In this document: positions 26,284 through 36,298 of the stretch, one piece after another
Layout: every line of letters starts with the position of its first letter
Position numbering within the stretch: the first letter of the stretch is position 1
DNA from: JBCBWG01 sp036804185
Lineage (GTDB): Bacteria > Pseudomonadota > Alphaproteobacteria > Rhizobiales > Hyphomicrobiaceae
Direction: 5' to 3'
Length of the DNA stretch: 64,000 nucleotides
Assembly (NCBI GenBank): GCA_050330095.1
Contig: JBHJOC010000030.1
Coordinates: forward strand, 1-64,000
The notes under the pieces: generated by a model
Database searches by the model: none
Told to the model about the DNA's origin: nothing
What the model saw: the letters and a program-made list of their open reading frames with translations, nothing else
Program-made: the position numbers and the translations under genes

Positions 26284-29200
26284 ATGCGGGCGTCGCGCAA
26301 ATCGCAAGAACGCGGGGGCGTTACGGGTTCGGCACCGTGGACGCTTCGCGTGCTTGCAGGCGCAGTTTCAACACTCGTCTTGGCAAGTTCGACCGTGAGC
26401 TTTGGCGGTTCGGGCCGACCGAGCGACGATGTGCGTCCAGCAACCTCCTATCGCGTCGCAGAGACGCTGGAGGTTCCCCGACCGGCGCAGGACCCGTCCG
26501 GGGCCCGAACACCACGTCAGCCTGACGCCGCGACAACGCCACCAGCGCAGCGCCGGGTCGAGGCTGGCTGGAGCGGCGTTCAGCGGCACGCAGACGCCGA
26601 GCGCTGGGACGACGCGCTCGAGACCGCGCTGGAGACGCTCGCCCTGTCGCAATCCGCGCTTGGGGACGACATGCCGCATACGATCGTCAGCCATCGCATC
26701 GTTGGTGATCTGCTGATGCGCGCAAGTCGTCCCGCAGAAGCGATTGCGCACTACTTCGACGCGTTTCAAGCCTCCACACGACGCTACGCCGCAGACACCC
26801 CGAACTTCACCGAGGCCGTGCTGCGCCTGCGCGATGCATACCTCGCAGCAGGGCAGGTCGGGAATGTCGATGCGCTTCTGCGCCACGTGATCTCGGTTGG
26901 CGACGCAAACATCGCGAACGAAAGCTCAGAGCTGCTCAGGGTGCGGCGGGCCTATGGACAGTTCCTGCGCCAGCAAGGACGGCTGCAGGAGGCCGAGACG
27001 CAGTTCCTGAGGATCGTCAGGGTCCGTGAGCGTCTCGGAAACGGTGACGATGATCTGGCGCTGGTCGTCGCCTTGACGGACCTCGGGGGGGCGTTGCGCG
27101 TGCAGGGCCGCTACTCGGAGGCGGAAGCGAGCTACACGCGCGCGTTGGCGCTTGCGCGCGCTGCCCGCGGCGACAGTGACACGACTGTTGGGATCCTGCT
27201 CGACAATCTCGGCGGTGTGTTTCAGGAGCGCGGCCAATTCTCCGCTGCTGAAAAGGTTCGCCGCGAAGCGCTGGCGATCTTTGAGGAGGTCCTCGACGAT
27301 GACCATCTGACGACGGCGCTCGGTCGCGCGAACTTGGCCGCTCTGTACATGGAGCAGGGGCGCCTTCGGGAGGCGCGTCCGCTCTATGAGCGGGCACTCG
27401 CGACGTATCAGGCCAGGCTCCCTGAAAGCGATGCGCGTCTCGGCGTATTGTTGGACAACTTCGGCGGCCTTGCACGGATGGAAGGCAAGCGCGATGAGGC
27501 GCTCGCGCTTTATGAGGCGGCGTTACGCAGCCTGTCGGCAGCCTATCCCGAAACCCATCCTGCGATCGCAACGTCGCTCAACAATATCGCACTCGAAGAA
27601 CAGGTCCGCGACAATCATCCCCGCGCCGAGGCATTGTTCCGTAGGGCGTTAGCAATCAATGACGCCAGCATGGGACCCAACTACCACGCCAACGGGATCG
27701 TCTGGGGAAACCTTGCCGACACCCTCATCGCGCAGAAGAAGGTCGATGCGGCGCGCGCTGCCCTCGAGCGTTCAGTCTCGATCCTCGAAAGCGCTCTGGA
27801 CGCCAACAGCCCGCAACTGATCCGCCCCTTGAGGGTTTTGGCCGGCCTGCTGTTCGGTCAGGGTGATATCGATGCAGCACTCGAGGTTGCGCGCCGGTCG
27901 GTGCGGCTCGAATCCTTGAAGCGCGAGCGGCTGCGTCTCGACCCCGAGGGCATGATCGAGACGGAGGGCACGGATAACGCGTTCCTCGGTGCTCTTTATC
28001 TCTTTGAACGGATCGTCGCTGAGCGTCCCGAACTGAGAGATGGCCTCGCGGCTGAGGCGTTCGACCTCGCCCAGCGCGCGGCCTCGACGGCGGCTGCGCG
28101 CTCGATCGGACAGATCAGCGTGCGTCTCGCAGCGAGTGGCCGTGGTGCTGGCGTGCTCGTGCGCGAGCGTCAGGACCTCGCAAAGGCCTGGAAGGCGGCA
28201 GATGCGCGATTGGCTTCGGCAGCAGGTGGCGTGCGAGCGAGCGATACGGCGTCGGGCATTCGTCGTGAGCTTCGCGACATCGAAGCGCGGCTCGAAGCGC
28301 TGGACCGGCGGCTTGTTTCAGAGTTTCCCGACTTCGAGCGCCTCGACACGTATGGGCCGAAAACAGTCTCAGACGTTCGCGGCGTGCTGGCACCGGATGA
28401 GGCGCTCGTGTTCGTCGTCTCCCGCGGCGAAGCTCTGCATGTGTTTGTCGTCACGGCGGTGTCGATGGCTTGGCGGACTCTGGAGATGACGGCGTCGCAG
28501 GCGGCAGGGCACGTTCAGGCGCTGCGCTGCGGGCTCGACAGCGCTGAATGGACCGGCGAGACCCGGCCGCTTGCGTGTCTCGATTTGCTGGGCCGGACGC
28601 CCGATGGATCAGGTGTGTTGCCGTTCGACCTTGCCCGTGCGCATGCACTCTACCGTGGCCTTTTCGACCCGGTCGGCGATCTGATCTCCAATCGCCGGCT
28701 CCTCCTCGTGCCCAACGACGTCCTCGGCCGCGTGCCAGCACATGTGCTCCTGAACGCACCTCCGGTCGATGGTGCGCCATGGTCGAAGCAGCCTTGGCTC
28801 GCGCTGAAGGCTGCGGTCACCGTCGTCCCATCGGTGTCCGGCATCGTCACGTTGCGGGCGGTCGAGCGGATTTCAACCGACGCACGCCGACCGTTTCTTG
28901 GCGTGGCCAATCCGCTGTTGATTGGGGTGGATGGTGTCGATCGGTCGGCGTTCACGGTGCGATCGTGTTCCACTGCAACCCGAGCCCACCGCGCTGCCGG
29001 CCAATTCGCGCTTCGCAATTCTGGTGTCGAGAGCGTCAGACCAGCCATGCGGGGCGGCGTCGCCGAAGTCGAGAGTGTCCGGCGATTGACACCGCTGCCC
29101 GAGACCGCGCTCGAAGTCTGCGAAGTGGCGCGTACGGTCGGCGCGGATCGTGATGCCGTCATTCTCTCCGGTCGTGCGACGGAAAGGGAACTGCGCCGGC

Positions 29201-30051
29201 GCAACGCGGCGGGTGATCTCTCACGATATAGGGTGCTGCACTTCGCAACGCATGGGCTCGTCGCGGGCGAGGTCGATGGTCTGCCGGAGCCGGCTCTGGT
29301 CTTGACACCTCCCGAAATCGCAACGCCAGAAGACGATGGGTTGCTGACCGCATCGGAGGTTGCCGAATTCAAGCTCGATGCGGATTGGGTCGTTCTTTCG
29401 GCTTGTAACACGGCCGCTGGTGCAGCGCCTGGCGCTGAAGCGCTGTCTGGGCTTGCGCGCGCGTTCATCTATGCTGGCGCACGGGCGTTGCTCGTCTCAC
29501 ACTGGCCGGTCGATTCCGACGCTGCAGTGCGCCTCACGACGGCGACAACGGTTGCCCTCGCCGAAGATCCGACGCGCTCGCGAGCCGAAGCGCTCAGGCT
29601 TGCGATGGCCGGTCTGATCGATGGAGGTGCAGGGGAGGCCTACGCGCACCCTGCGATCTGGGCACCGTTTTCCGTCGTCGGGACGGACTGGAGCGATCTC
29701 GGCCAAGGGCGGCGTGCACCTCTGGCCGATGGAAGGGTCGATGCCGGCCCATCAGGGACACAAAGGGCGACGGGCGAGGGACTTGGCCCAGAGCGCCTGC
29801 CCGCGACAGCCGATCCACAACGGCCCCTTGGCACCACGCGGTCCGGCACTGGCGCACCGGCGACCGGCGAACCGCCGTTGTCGCAATCTTCGGCGGCGCA
29901 ACCTTCAGCAACACGCCCGGCGCAGCGATCGCGGCAAGCCCGGACAACGCCTGCGCCCAGGCCTCAGCCAGTGCCAGTTGCCCCCGCTGCGCCCGCCGTG
30001 CAAGGCCCCGTTGCCGAGGATTGGCGAGACGATGTGTTCGCGCGCGATTGA
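26284..30051 (+). CDS. Exported TPR-CHAT protein (caspase-like peptidase)
   Basis: A 1255-residue protein starting at 26284 with GAGG upstream. Residues of about 20-40 form a hydrophobic export or anchor helix. About 95-560 is a run of tetratricopeptide units (for example LDNLGGVFQERGQFSAAEKV and LNNIALEEQVRDNHPRAEAL), roughly a dozen of 42 residues. A coiled helical stretch (about 590-690) leads to the CHAT domain (about 700-1130), with the caspase-like dyad His990 in HFATHGLVAGE and Cys1041 in VVLSACNTAAG. The last 100 residues are proline/alanine-rich. CHAT peptidases in other systems are switched by TPR partners. Here both are one chain and it is probably periplasmic. Function unknown. 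Confidence 0.88.
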   Translation: MRASRKSQERGGVTGSAPWTLRVLAGAVSTLVLASSTVSFGGSGRPSDDVRPATSYRVAETLEVPRPAQDPSGARTPRQPDAATTPPAQRRVEAGWSGVQRHADAERWDDALETALETLALSQSALGDDMPHTIVSHRIVGDLLMRASRPAEAIAHYFDAFQASTRRYAADTPNFTEAVLRLRDAYLAAGQVGNVDALLRHVISVGDANIANESSELLRVRRAYGQFLRQQGRLQEAETQFLRIVRVRERLGNGDDDLALVVALTDLGGALRVQGRYSEAEASYTRALALARAARGDSDTTVGILLDNLGGVFQERGQFSAAEKVRREALAIFEEVLDDDHLTTALGRANLAALYMEQGRLREARPLYERALATYQARLPESDARLGVLLDNFGGLARMEGKRDEALALYEAALRSLSAAYPETHPAIATSLNNIALEEQVRDNHPRAEALFRRALAINDASMGPNYHANGIVWGNLADTLIAQKKVDAARAALERSVSILESALDANSPQLIRPLRVLAGLLFGQGDIDAALEVARRSVRLESLKRERLRLDPEGMIETEGTDNAFLGALYLFERIVAERPELRDGLAAEAFDLAQRAASTAAARSIGQISVRLAASGRGAGVLVRERQDLAKAWKAADARLASAAGGVRASDTASGIRRELRDIEARLEALDRRLVSEFPDFERLDTYGPKTVSDVRGVLAPDEALVFVVSRGEALHVFVVTAVSMAWRTLEMTASQAAGHVQALRCGLDSAEWTGETRPLACLDLLGRTPDGSGVLPFDLARAHALYRGLFDPVGDLISNRRLLLVPNDVLGRVPAHVLLNAPPVDGAPWSKQPWLALKAAVTVVPSVSGIVTLRAVERISTDARRPFLGVANPLLIGVDGVDRSAFTVRSCSTATRAHRAAGQFALRNSGVESVRPAMRGGVAEVESVRRLTPLPETALEVCEVARTVGADRDAVILSGRATERELRRRNAAGDLSRYRVLHFATHGLVAGEVDGLPEPALVLTPPEIATPEDDGLLTASEVAEFKLDADWVVLSACNTAAGAAPGAEALSGLARAFIYAGARALLVSHWPVDSDAAVRLTTATTVALAEDPTRSRAEALRLAMAGLIDGGAGEAYAHPAIWAPFSVVGTDWSDLGQGRRAPLADGRVDAGPSGTQRATGEGLGPERLPATADPQRPLGTTRSGTGAPATGEPPLSQSSAAQPSATRPAQRSRQARTTPAPRPQPVPVAPAAPAVQGPVAEDWRDDVFARD

Positions 30052-30074
30052 GGTGATGGACCCGGCGGCGTGAG

Positions 30075-30236
30075 TACCGCTGATCAGAAGTTCCTGATCC
30101 ATCCGCAACATCCGGCTTCCATGGACGCCTGATCGAAGAGCGGTCCGAGAGGCATTATGTAGCTCGTACCCTTAACTTTCCGTAGTTGGTTTCGGCGTCT
30201 GACCAGGGTGACAGACGAACGACCGAAAGTGGGTCC
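30075..30236 (+). repeat. Dispersed two-module palindromic repeat, copy 5
   Basis: Both modules are present but diverged: TGATCAGAAGTTCCTG / CATGGACGCCTGATC, spacer with GAGAGGCATTATGTAGCTCG, then CTTTCCGTAGTTGGTTTCGG / GACAGACGAACGACCGAAAG. It lies directly after the TPR-CHAT stop codon, between convergent genes. Confidence 0.85.
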
Positions 30237-30294
30237 GATTGGCCCGTCGCGCCTTACTTGACCGATGCGTGCGGCAGGCCACTCGTCAATGACC

Positions 30295-31269
30295 TCACGC
30301 GATCTCGGCAATGGCAGCGAGCGCGTTGCGCACACTCAGTTCACCCGTCGAGACCTTGTCTGCGATCGCAGTCACTTGGGCACGCATAGCGGGCTCGTTC
30401 AGAATTTGGTCGAGGCGGCGGACGATCACTTGGCGCAGAATATAGCGCGAACGCTTTGCCCGCCGTGCCGTCGGCGGTTCGGTTTCGATCGCGCGGATCC
30501 GATCGCTCACCGTGTCGGCAAGTTGGTCGATCCCGAGGCCCGTCGCGCTGGAAACCGTCAGCACCTCGATGGGTGCGCCGCGGCTTGGAGCGCGCAGCGA
30601 CAAGGCGCCGACAAGCTGTTGGCGGGTCTCGGCGGCGCCAGGCCGATCGGCCTTGTTGACGACCATCACGTCGGCGATTTCAAGGAGGCCCGACTTCATG
30701 GCTTGGACGTCGTCCCCAAGGCCCGGGGCGGCAACGACGATCCGGAGGTCCGCAACCGAGGCAACGTCGATCTCGTTCTGTCCGGTCCCGACTGTCTCCA
30801 GTATGACGAGGTGGTAACCGGCTGCATCAAACCCATCGATCATCCGCACCGCGGCGGGGCTCAATCCTCCGACATGGCCAGACGCCGACAGAGACCGCAC
30901 GAAAACGGCATCGTCCATGGCGGCCGCCGTCATGCGCAGCCGATCGCCGAGAATCGCGCCGCCCGACGTCGGGCTCGACGGATCGACGGCGATGACCGCG
31001 ATGGGGTCGAGCCGGCGTCTGAGCGAGAGGATCAGAGCGTTGACGAGCGTTGATTTTCCGGCGCCCGGCGGCCCCGTGATGCCGAGGACTGGGACCCCGC
31101 GAAGCAGAGGTGTCAGCGCAGTCTGGAGCCCGCCAGCATCCTGCGTCGTCCGCTCAAGGGCAGTGAGCACTTGAGCGAGGGCACGCCGGTCGCCGCGTCC
31201 AGCGCGCTCGACGAGACCTGCGCCGGCGGTTGCTTCCGGGTCGCCCTGAAGCCGCGTCGTGTCGTGCAT
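30295..31269 (-). CDS. meaB: Methylmalonyl-CoA mutase-associated GTPase MeaB
   Basis: A 324-residue G3E P-loop GTPase from the ATG at 31269, which has GGAGGTG 5 bases upstream; a longer frame to 31593 is not needed. Walker A GITGPPGAGKSTL at about 64-76, then VIAVDPSSPTSGGAILGDR (switch region), LVILETVGTGQNEID (G3) and VVNKADRPG (G4). The family loads and protects the B12 cofactor of methylmalonyl-CoA mutase (or ethylmalonyl-CoA mutase). Its mutase is not within the window. HtpX lies upstream on the same strand, 95 bases away, so the two may be co-transcribed. Confidence 0.93.
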   Translation of the reverse strand: MHDTTRLQGDPEATAGAGLVERAGRGDRRALAQVLTALERTTQDAGGLQTALTPLLRGVPVLGITGPPGAGKSTLVNALILSLRRRLDPIAVIAVDPSSPTSGGAILGDRLRMTAAAMDDAVFVRSLSASGHVGGLSPAAVRMIDGFDAAGYHLVILETVGTGQNEIDVASVADLRIVVAAPGLGDDVQAMKSGLLEIADVMVVNKADRPGAAETRQQLVGALSLRAPSRGAPIEVLTVSSATGLGIDQLADTVSDRIRAIETEPPTARRAKRSRYILRQVIVRRLDQILNEPAMRAQVTAIADKVSTGELSVRNALAAIAEIA

Positions 31270-31363
31270 CGAGCACCTCCGAGACCGATGTGAGTCAAAC
31301 TTGACGGCCCCCAGGTTGCTGCCGTCGAACACGCGCAGCAGGCTTTGAGGTCGGTCGGACCCG

Positions 31364-32335
31364 TCAAAAGAAAGCGCCCGGAAAATGATAGCGCGGCCGA
31401 CCCGGTGCGGCGAAGACCCGCGTGAGGAGAGCTGAAGGCGGCAAGACGTCCGGTCGCTCGAGCTCTCGCCCGGCCAGCATCGACAAGCGCGCGATCCGGT
31501 CCTCGGTCTTTGGGTGCGTTCGAAGCAACGAGGGTTGTGGCACGCGGCGGCCCGGCATGGGAAAGGCGAGGTCTTCCCAGAAATGTCCAGCAATCCGCTC
31601 GATCTTCAGGAGCGCGCTTGCGAGCCCCTCGGGATCGCCGGTGAGGAGGGCCGCTTCGAGATCAGCGTCATATTCGCGCGCGCGCGACAGCGCGAGCTGC
31701 AGCAGGCTCGAAAGCGTAGGCATGATGTACAAGATGCCAATCGCGAGCCATGGCACGGGCGCCTCATTGGCCCCAAGCACCATTGTTATGACGTTGGCGA
31801 GGCCGAACGAGACGCCGATGAAGCTCAGCGTCGCCGTCAGCCTGCTCAAGACATCGGCAAGTCCCATCACCCAAAGATCGTTGTTGCGGATGTGGCTGAC
31901 CTCGTGGGCGAGGACGGCTGCGACCTCGCGCGGGGTCAACCGGTCGAGCATCGCGGACGTGATCGCGATCGCCGGTGCCTGTCTCGTGCCCGTCGCAAAG
32001 GCATTGATCGTACCGCTCGGGATCACGAAGACGCGCGGCATTGACGGCAGTTCCGCGCGTCGCGCGAGGTTTTCCGTCAGAACGATGAGGCCGGAGCGGC
32101 CGCCCGGCTCGACCTCGCGGGCCTTGAAGAATTTCATGATCATGTCGGTCGGCACACGCGGCGCAAAGGCCGCGAGCACCAGCATGGTCGTTCCGACGAT
32201 AAAGAGGCCGCTCCAGCCGCTGATCATCACAGCCGGGATCGCAGTCAGTAAAGCCAGTCCCCCGAGCAGGATGACGGAGTGAAACCAGTTTCTAAGCTTG
32301 TGTGCACGCCGCGCGTGCTCGTCGAGACCAGCCAT
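31364..32335 (-). CDS. htpX: HtpX-type zinc metalloprotease
   Basis: A 323-residue M48 membrane protease. Two N-terminal helices (about 18-38 and 42-58), then the catalytic zinc motif HEVSH (His144, Glu145, His148) in AAVLAHEVSHIRNNDL, two more hydrophobic stretches (around 158-210), and SRAREYDAD giving the third ligand (Glu about 221). The active site faces the cytoplasm, where HtpX clears damaged membrane proteins. Heat or envelope-stress control is typical but no promoter element is obvious here. Confidence 0.92.
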   Translation of the reverse strand: MAGLDEHARRAHKLRNWFHSVILLGGLALLTAIPAVMISGWSGLFIVGTTMLVLAAFAPRVPTDMIMKFFKAREVEPGGRSGLIVLTENLARRAELPSMPRVFVIPSGTINAFATGTRQAPAIAITSAMLDRLTPREVAAVLAHEVSHIRNNDLWVMGLADVLSRLTATLSFIGVSFGLANVITMVLGANEAPVPWLAIGILYIMPTLSSLLQLALSRAREYDADLEAALLTGDPEGLASALLKIERIAGHFWEDLAFPMPGRRVPQPSLLRTHPKTEDRIARLSMLAGRELERPDVLPPSALLTRVFAAPGRPRYHFPGAFF

Positions 32336-32553
32336 GACTGAGTTCCGCCGTTACAGTGCCGAAGCGCCAGACAGGATTTTCTGCGCCGCCGCCGTTGAGC
32401 GCCGCTGACACCTCGATGGTTCAAGCTAGCACTTTTGCGGGCCGTTGGATGCACCATCCGCCGCGTGGTTCGCGTGTCTCGCGTGTCTCTCCCGTGATCG
32501 CCGGCACGGTTCAAATCCGCGCGTGGACCGCACCCGCCCCGCCATAGCGCCGC

Positions 32554-33195
32554 TCAGAACTTTTCGGAGATTTCTGTGTATTCGTCTTCTGCGCGCGCTG
32601 CGTCCGCGATGCCCCACTTCTGCTCGACCGTCGCGACCACGTCCTCGGCCCGATCGACGGTCGTCAGAGAGATTTCGAGGCCTGGCCTTATGAACAATTC
32701 GTCGCGCATGTGCGAAATGAGTTTCAGGTAGGGCTCCCAGAAGCTCGCGACGTTGCAGACGACGATCGGTTTGCGGTGGCGCCCGAGCTGTGCCCAGGTC
32801 TGCTGTTCGACCAGTTCTTCGAGTGTGCCCATCCCGCCCGGCAACGCGACGAATGCATCAGAGCGCTCGAACATCAGCATCTTTCGACGATGCATATCAT
32901 CGACAACGATCAACTCGTCGACGTCGCGCAGCATTTTTTCCTTTTCCGACAGGAACGTCGGAATGATGCCGGTCACATAGCCGCCGGCACCGAGCGCTGC
33001 TTTCGCAGTTTCGCCCATCAGCCCGAGGCTGCCACCGCCGTAGACGAGTCCAATCCCGGCTTTCGCGATCGAGCGGCCGAGCGATCGAGCGGCCTTGACG
33101 TACACGGGTGAACGACCGGGCCCGGAACCGCAATAAACGCAGATGCTGCGCTCGGGTCTTGTCTTCTGGTGCATCGTGCTGCGGCTTCGGGACAT
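32554..33195 (-). CDS. LOG-family nucleotide phosphoribohydrolase
   Basis: A 213-residue protein; the start at 33195 has AAGGAG 5 bases upstream. Signatures: ICVYCGSGPGRSPVYV, LVYGGGSLGLMGETAKAAL, MHRRKMLMFERSDAFVALPG and PGGMGTLEEL (119-128). The family (TIGR00730) hydrolyses nucleoside 5'-monophosphates, or cytokinin riboside monophosphate in plants and associated bacteria. C-terminal 20 residues are acidic. Whether the physiological substrate is a cytokinin or AMP cannot be told. Confidence 0.9.
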   Translation of the reverse strand: MSRSRSTMHQKTRPERSICVYCGSGPGRSPVYVKAARSLGRSIAKAGIGLVYGGGSLGLMGETAKAALGAGGYVTGIIPTFLSEKEKMLRDVDELIVVDDMHRRKMLMFERSDAFVALPGGMGTLEELVEQQTWAQLGRHRKPIVVCNVASFWEPYLKLISHMRDELFIRPGLEISLTTVDRAEDVVATVEQKWGIADAARAEDEYTEISEKF

Positions 33196-33985
33196 CTGAA
33201 CTCCTTAAGCGTGTCTCGGGCGTGCTGGCCCTTCGGCGCGATTAACGCCACACTAAGCTCATGATTTCTCGCAGGTCGCGGGCCTTGCTGGACGAGTGTG
33301 CCGGGACATGTGCGACGTCTGCTGAACGGAACGGCTGTAGCGACGGTCCGCGCAAGGCATGGCTAGACCGACATCGACGCGCGGCCGCAGGCCGAACTCG
33401 GAATGCATCGGCAGCGGCTTCTGGCGTGCCCAACGCGCAGGTCTTTCCCATCGCATGCCAAGCCACCCTCGAGATCATGTCCATGCGGCGAAGACTGAGT
33501 TTCGGCGCAACTTGGAAACCATCTGTCGTCGGCGGGATGCGCCACGTAATATAATGAAAGTCTCGTGTCGCGCTTAACCATAACGATAAAGCAGATCTCG
33601 CCTGTTGCAGCGATACGCCGCCGTTGTGTCGACACGGTTGCAGCGGCGCGTTACTCGAGTGAAGCACCGAGCAACAGATTTGGGGCGCGCGGGAGGCGTG
33701 CGCAAGCTTCGGTCTCGGGGCCCACATCTGCTGTAAGGGGCTCTGTGGTCAAGACCGCGTGTCGGACCGGTCAGGGCCGCTGGCAACTGTTTGGGAGTTC
33801 CGCCGTGTTTGCAGCTGACGTTCTGTCTTGAGAGAAGGCGCACGTTGGCAACAAAAGTCAGATGCTCAAGGAAGCCCGTGTCAGGCCTGATGCGGATCGA
33901 CGTGAGTGTGGGTCCGCGGTCGCATGAAAGTGCGGCAGGCAAGGTCGGTTCGGAACATGCGGATAACTGAGAAGGCGTGACCAAG
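33196..33985. other. Long intergenic region
   Basis: Nearly 790 bases between the divergent LOG and LysM-protein genes with no believable protein on either strand; the frames present have shadow-like cysteine/arginine composition. Visible features: an exact palindrome GTGTCGACAC at 33626-33635 and GAGAAGG just before the LysM gene start. It could hold an unannotated small RNA; no hairpin plus T-run is seen. Confidence 0.45.
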
Positions 33986-36298
33986 ATGCCCCTTGTGCTG
34001 CGTCAAGTCGTGTTGGCCCTTCCGCTCGCTCTTGCCTGGTCGATCTATGCCGTGTTCGCGCTGCCGCACGATCGCGGTGAGCTTGGCAGGGAAACCGACG
34101 TTGTTCTGGCGGCTGTGACGCCGACGTCGGCCGAGCCGCGACACCTGGCTGCAATCCCGCCCTCTGGGTTGGATGGCGGCCGGAGATCGGCTGACCCGAG
34201 CCGGCCAAACCAATCATCTTTCCAACTCGCGCAAGCGAATGAGGACGCTTCAGCGGGCTTCTTTGAATGGTTCGACAGTTTCAGGGAGCGGTACACCGAA
34301 GAGGTGGTGCCCCGTCTCAGGCGCGGCGGCGGGCTTGCCGACCCTCGCGACGCCCAGGCGCCTGCCACAGAACGCCCTAATGATGCTGAGCCACGCGAAG
34401 CGGGTGCACCGGGGGAACATGATGTCTCCGATCCCGCTGAGGCCACAGATACAGGGCTATTCGGGCGTTTCACGTCATGGTTCAATGACACCGTGCGTGG
34501 TTATCGCCAGCAGGTCGTCCCGCGGTTGACGGGCGGGGCTCCGGGGGGGCCCGAACGAGATATGGATGGCAACGTCGATCCGGCAGCAGTGCGCGCTGCT
34601 GAGGCCGATGGTGATCGCCGGGCTGACGATACCGATCCACGCCTGTCGGCGGAACGCGAGCGACAGCAGCGAGCCGCAGAGGAAAGGGCCAGAGCCGAGC
34701 GTGCCAGAGCAGATCGGTTGGCACGTGAGGCGGAAGCCCGGCGCGTTGCCGACGAGCGCCTGCGGGCCGAGGAGCGGGCTCGGGCCGATACACAGCGGCT
34801 TGCTGAAGAAGCCGAGCGTGCGCGTGTCGCCGAAATCGAGCGCGTTGAACGAGAGCGCCGGGACCGTCAACGCGCCGAGGAACAGCGTCAGGCTGAAGCG
34901 CAGCGTGCCGAGGAGGAAGCTGCGGAGTTCAGACGGCGCGCCGAGCAGGAACGCGATGCGGTGCGCGAGCGTAGAGCCGAGATGGAGCGGCGGCTTGCCG
35001 AGCGTGCAGAGATCGAACGGCAACGGGCTGAGGAGGCAGATCGGCGCGCACAGCTGGCGAATGCCGACCTCAGTGCCCGCAAGCGCGACATCACGGATCG
35101 CATGAGCCGCCTGCGCGCGCTCGACGGAGACGTGGCAGCCATGCTCGGCCGGGTCGAGCAGGTGGAGCGGTTGTTTTCGGGCGAGGTGCAGCGTCTGCCA
35201 AGCCTGCGGTCGCAGATCGCTTCAGCACGCAGCAAGCTCTCCCAGCAACCGCCAGCGGCGAGCGAGCCTCGGGTGCGGGATCTTTGGCTTGACCTGTCCC
35301 GAGATATTGCAGAAGCGGAGCAGAGGCTGGCGGATTCTGCACGCAGCTTGCAGTCTGGAGCCAGCGCGACGACCGCGTTGAGGGTAGAGATCAGCCAGGC
35401 CCGTGCGCAATCCCGCGCTGCCCTGGCGCAGGCAGAGCAGGCGCGCCTGCGCCTTGACCGCGCGGCGACGGCGTCAGAGTTTACTGCGCAGCTTCCTGCA
35501 TTCGAGCGCGCGGCCCAGGCGATCGAGGAGGCCGAGGACAAGGCCGCACGTGCGCTGGATCAATTGTCGACGCCTGAACGCGCTCCTGCATTCGATCTGA
35601 CGGATTTCGAAGAGAGACTGTCCGGGCTCGTTCGGTTGCCATCGCGGCGTCCGGACATCGGCGATCGCAATGCGAGCGACCAATCACGCGGCGTGATCGC
35701 GCCGCCCGGGACGGCCCTCCCGGAAGCTGCAAATCGCGAGGCGCGCGCCCTGCCGCCACCGCCCCAGCGTGCAGCCGGACGCGAGGATCAGACGCCCCGT
35801 CAACCGCCAACCGCTCGGATTACAGTGAGCGAACGTCCCGCCGGACCGCGAGACGCCCGTGAGCAGCCCATGCGCGAGCGCGCGTTTGCCGTCGCGACGC
35901 CGCCGAGCGCGCGTGGTGGATCCGATGCACAGTCCACAGGCACGCGCTCGCGCGAGGTTGGGCCTGATGCGCGGCCAGCGCGCGGAGAGCAGGCGTCGGC
36001 CAGCCGGGACGCTCTTGCCACGCCTGGACGACGAGGCGCTGTGGTTCGCCTGGTGCGCCGGACCCGCGCCAAAGTCTCCCGTGCCCGCCGCTGGGCGGCG
36101 CACTGCGCAAGGGCTGGCGTTCGGGTCTCGGTGCCAGGCACTTATGTCGTCAAGCGCGGCGACAGCCTGTGGCGGATCGCGCGCTGGCACTATGGCCGCG
36201 GCGCGGCTTATCCAAGGATCGTTCGAGCGAACCGCCGCAAGATTCGTGTCGCCCGATTGATCTACCCCTGCCAGCGGTTCGTGATCCCGCGCCGGTGA
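33986..36298 (+). CDS. Exported coiled-coil protein with C-terminal LysM domain
   Basis: A 770-residue protein; ATG at 33986 preferred to GTG at 33977 because GAGAAGG lies 10 bases before the ATG. Residues of about 4-27 form a signal/anchor helix. A WF(D/N)-x11-VVPRL motif is present twice with identical spacing (95-111 and 165-181). About 220-350 is a very long E/R/A coiled coil (RAEERARADTQRLAEEAERA); more helices to about 560; a proline/arginine-rich linker; then a LysM domain in the last 50 residues (YVVKRGDSLWRIARWHYGRG). LysM binds peptidoglycan, so the chain may span the periplasm between inner membrane and wall. The partner is unknown. Confidence 0.85.
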   Translation: MPLVLRQVVLALPLALAWSIYAVFALPHDRGELGRETDVVLAAVTPTSAEPRHLAAIPPSGLDGGRRSADPSRPNQSSFQLAQANEDASAGFFEWFDSFRERYTEEVVPRLRRGGGLADPRDAQAPATERPNDAEPREAGAPGEHDVSDPAEATDTGLFGRFTSWFNDTVRGYRQQVVPRLTGGAPGGPERDMDGNVDPAAVRAAEADGDRRADDTDPRLSAERERQQRAAEERARAERARADRLAREAEARRVADERLRAEERARADTQRLAEEAERARVAEIERVERERRDRQRAEEQRQAEAQRAEEEAAEFRRRAEQERDAVRERRAEMERRLAERAEIERQRAEEADRRAQLANADLSARKRDITDRMSRLRALDGDVAAMLGRVEQVERLFSGEVQRLPSLRSQIASARSKLSQQPPAASEPRVRDLWLDLSRDIAEAEQRLADSARSLQSGASATTALRVEISQARAQSRAALAQAEQARLRLDRAATASEFTAQLPAFERAAQAIEEAEDKAARALDQLSTPERAPAFDLTDFEERLSGLVRLPSRRPDIGDRNASDQSRGVIAPPGTALPEAANREARALPPPPQRAAGREDQTPRQPPTARITVSERPAGPRDAREQPMRERAFAVATPPSARGGSDAQSTGTRSREVGPDARPARGEQASASRDALATPGRRGAVVRLVRRTRAKVSRARRWAAHCARAGVRVSVPGTYVVKRGDSLWRIARWHYGRGAAYPRIVRANRRKIRVARLIYPCQRFVIPRR

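Noticed and set aside
26284..30051. TPR-CHAT as part of a type III-E CRISPR (Craspase) locus
   Set aside because: There is no cas gene or repeat-spacer array in the window, and the protein looks exported.
32440..32545. GGTTCAAATCC at about 32508, resembling a tRNA T-loop
   Set aside because: The stem pairs poorly, there is no matching 7-bp acceptor or CCA at the right distance, and no anticodon arm can be drawn.
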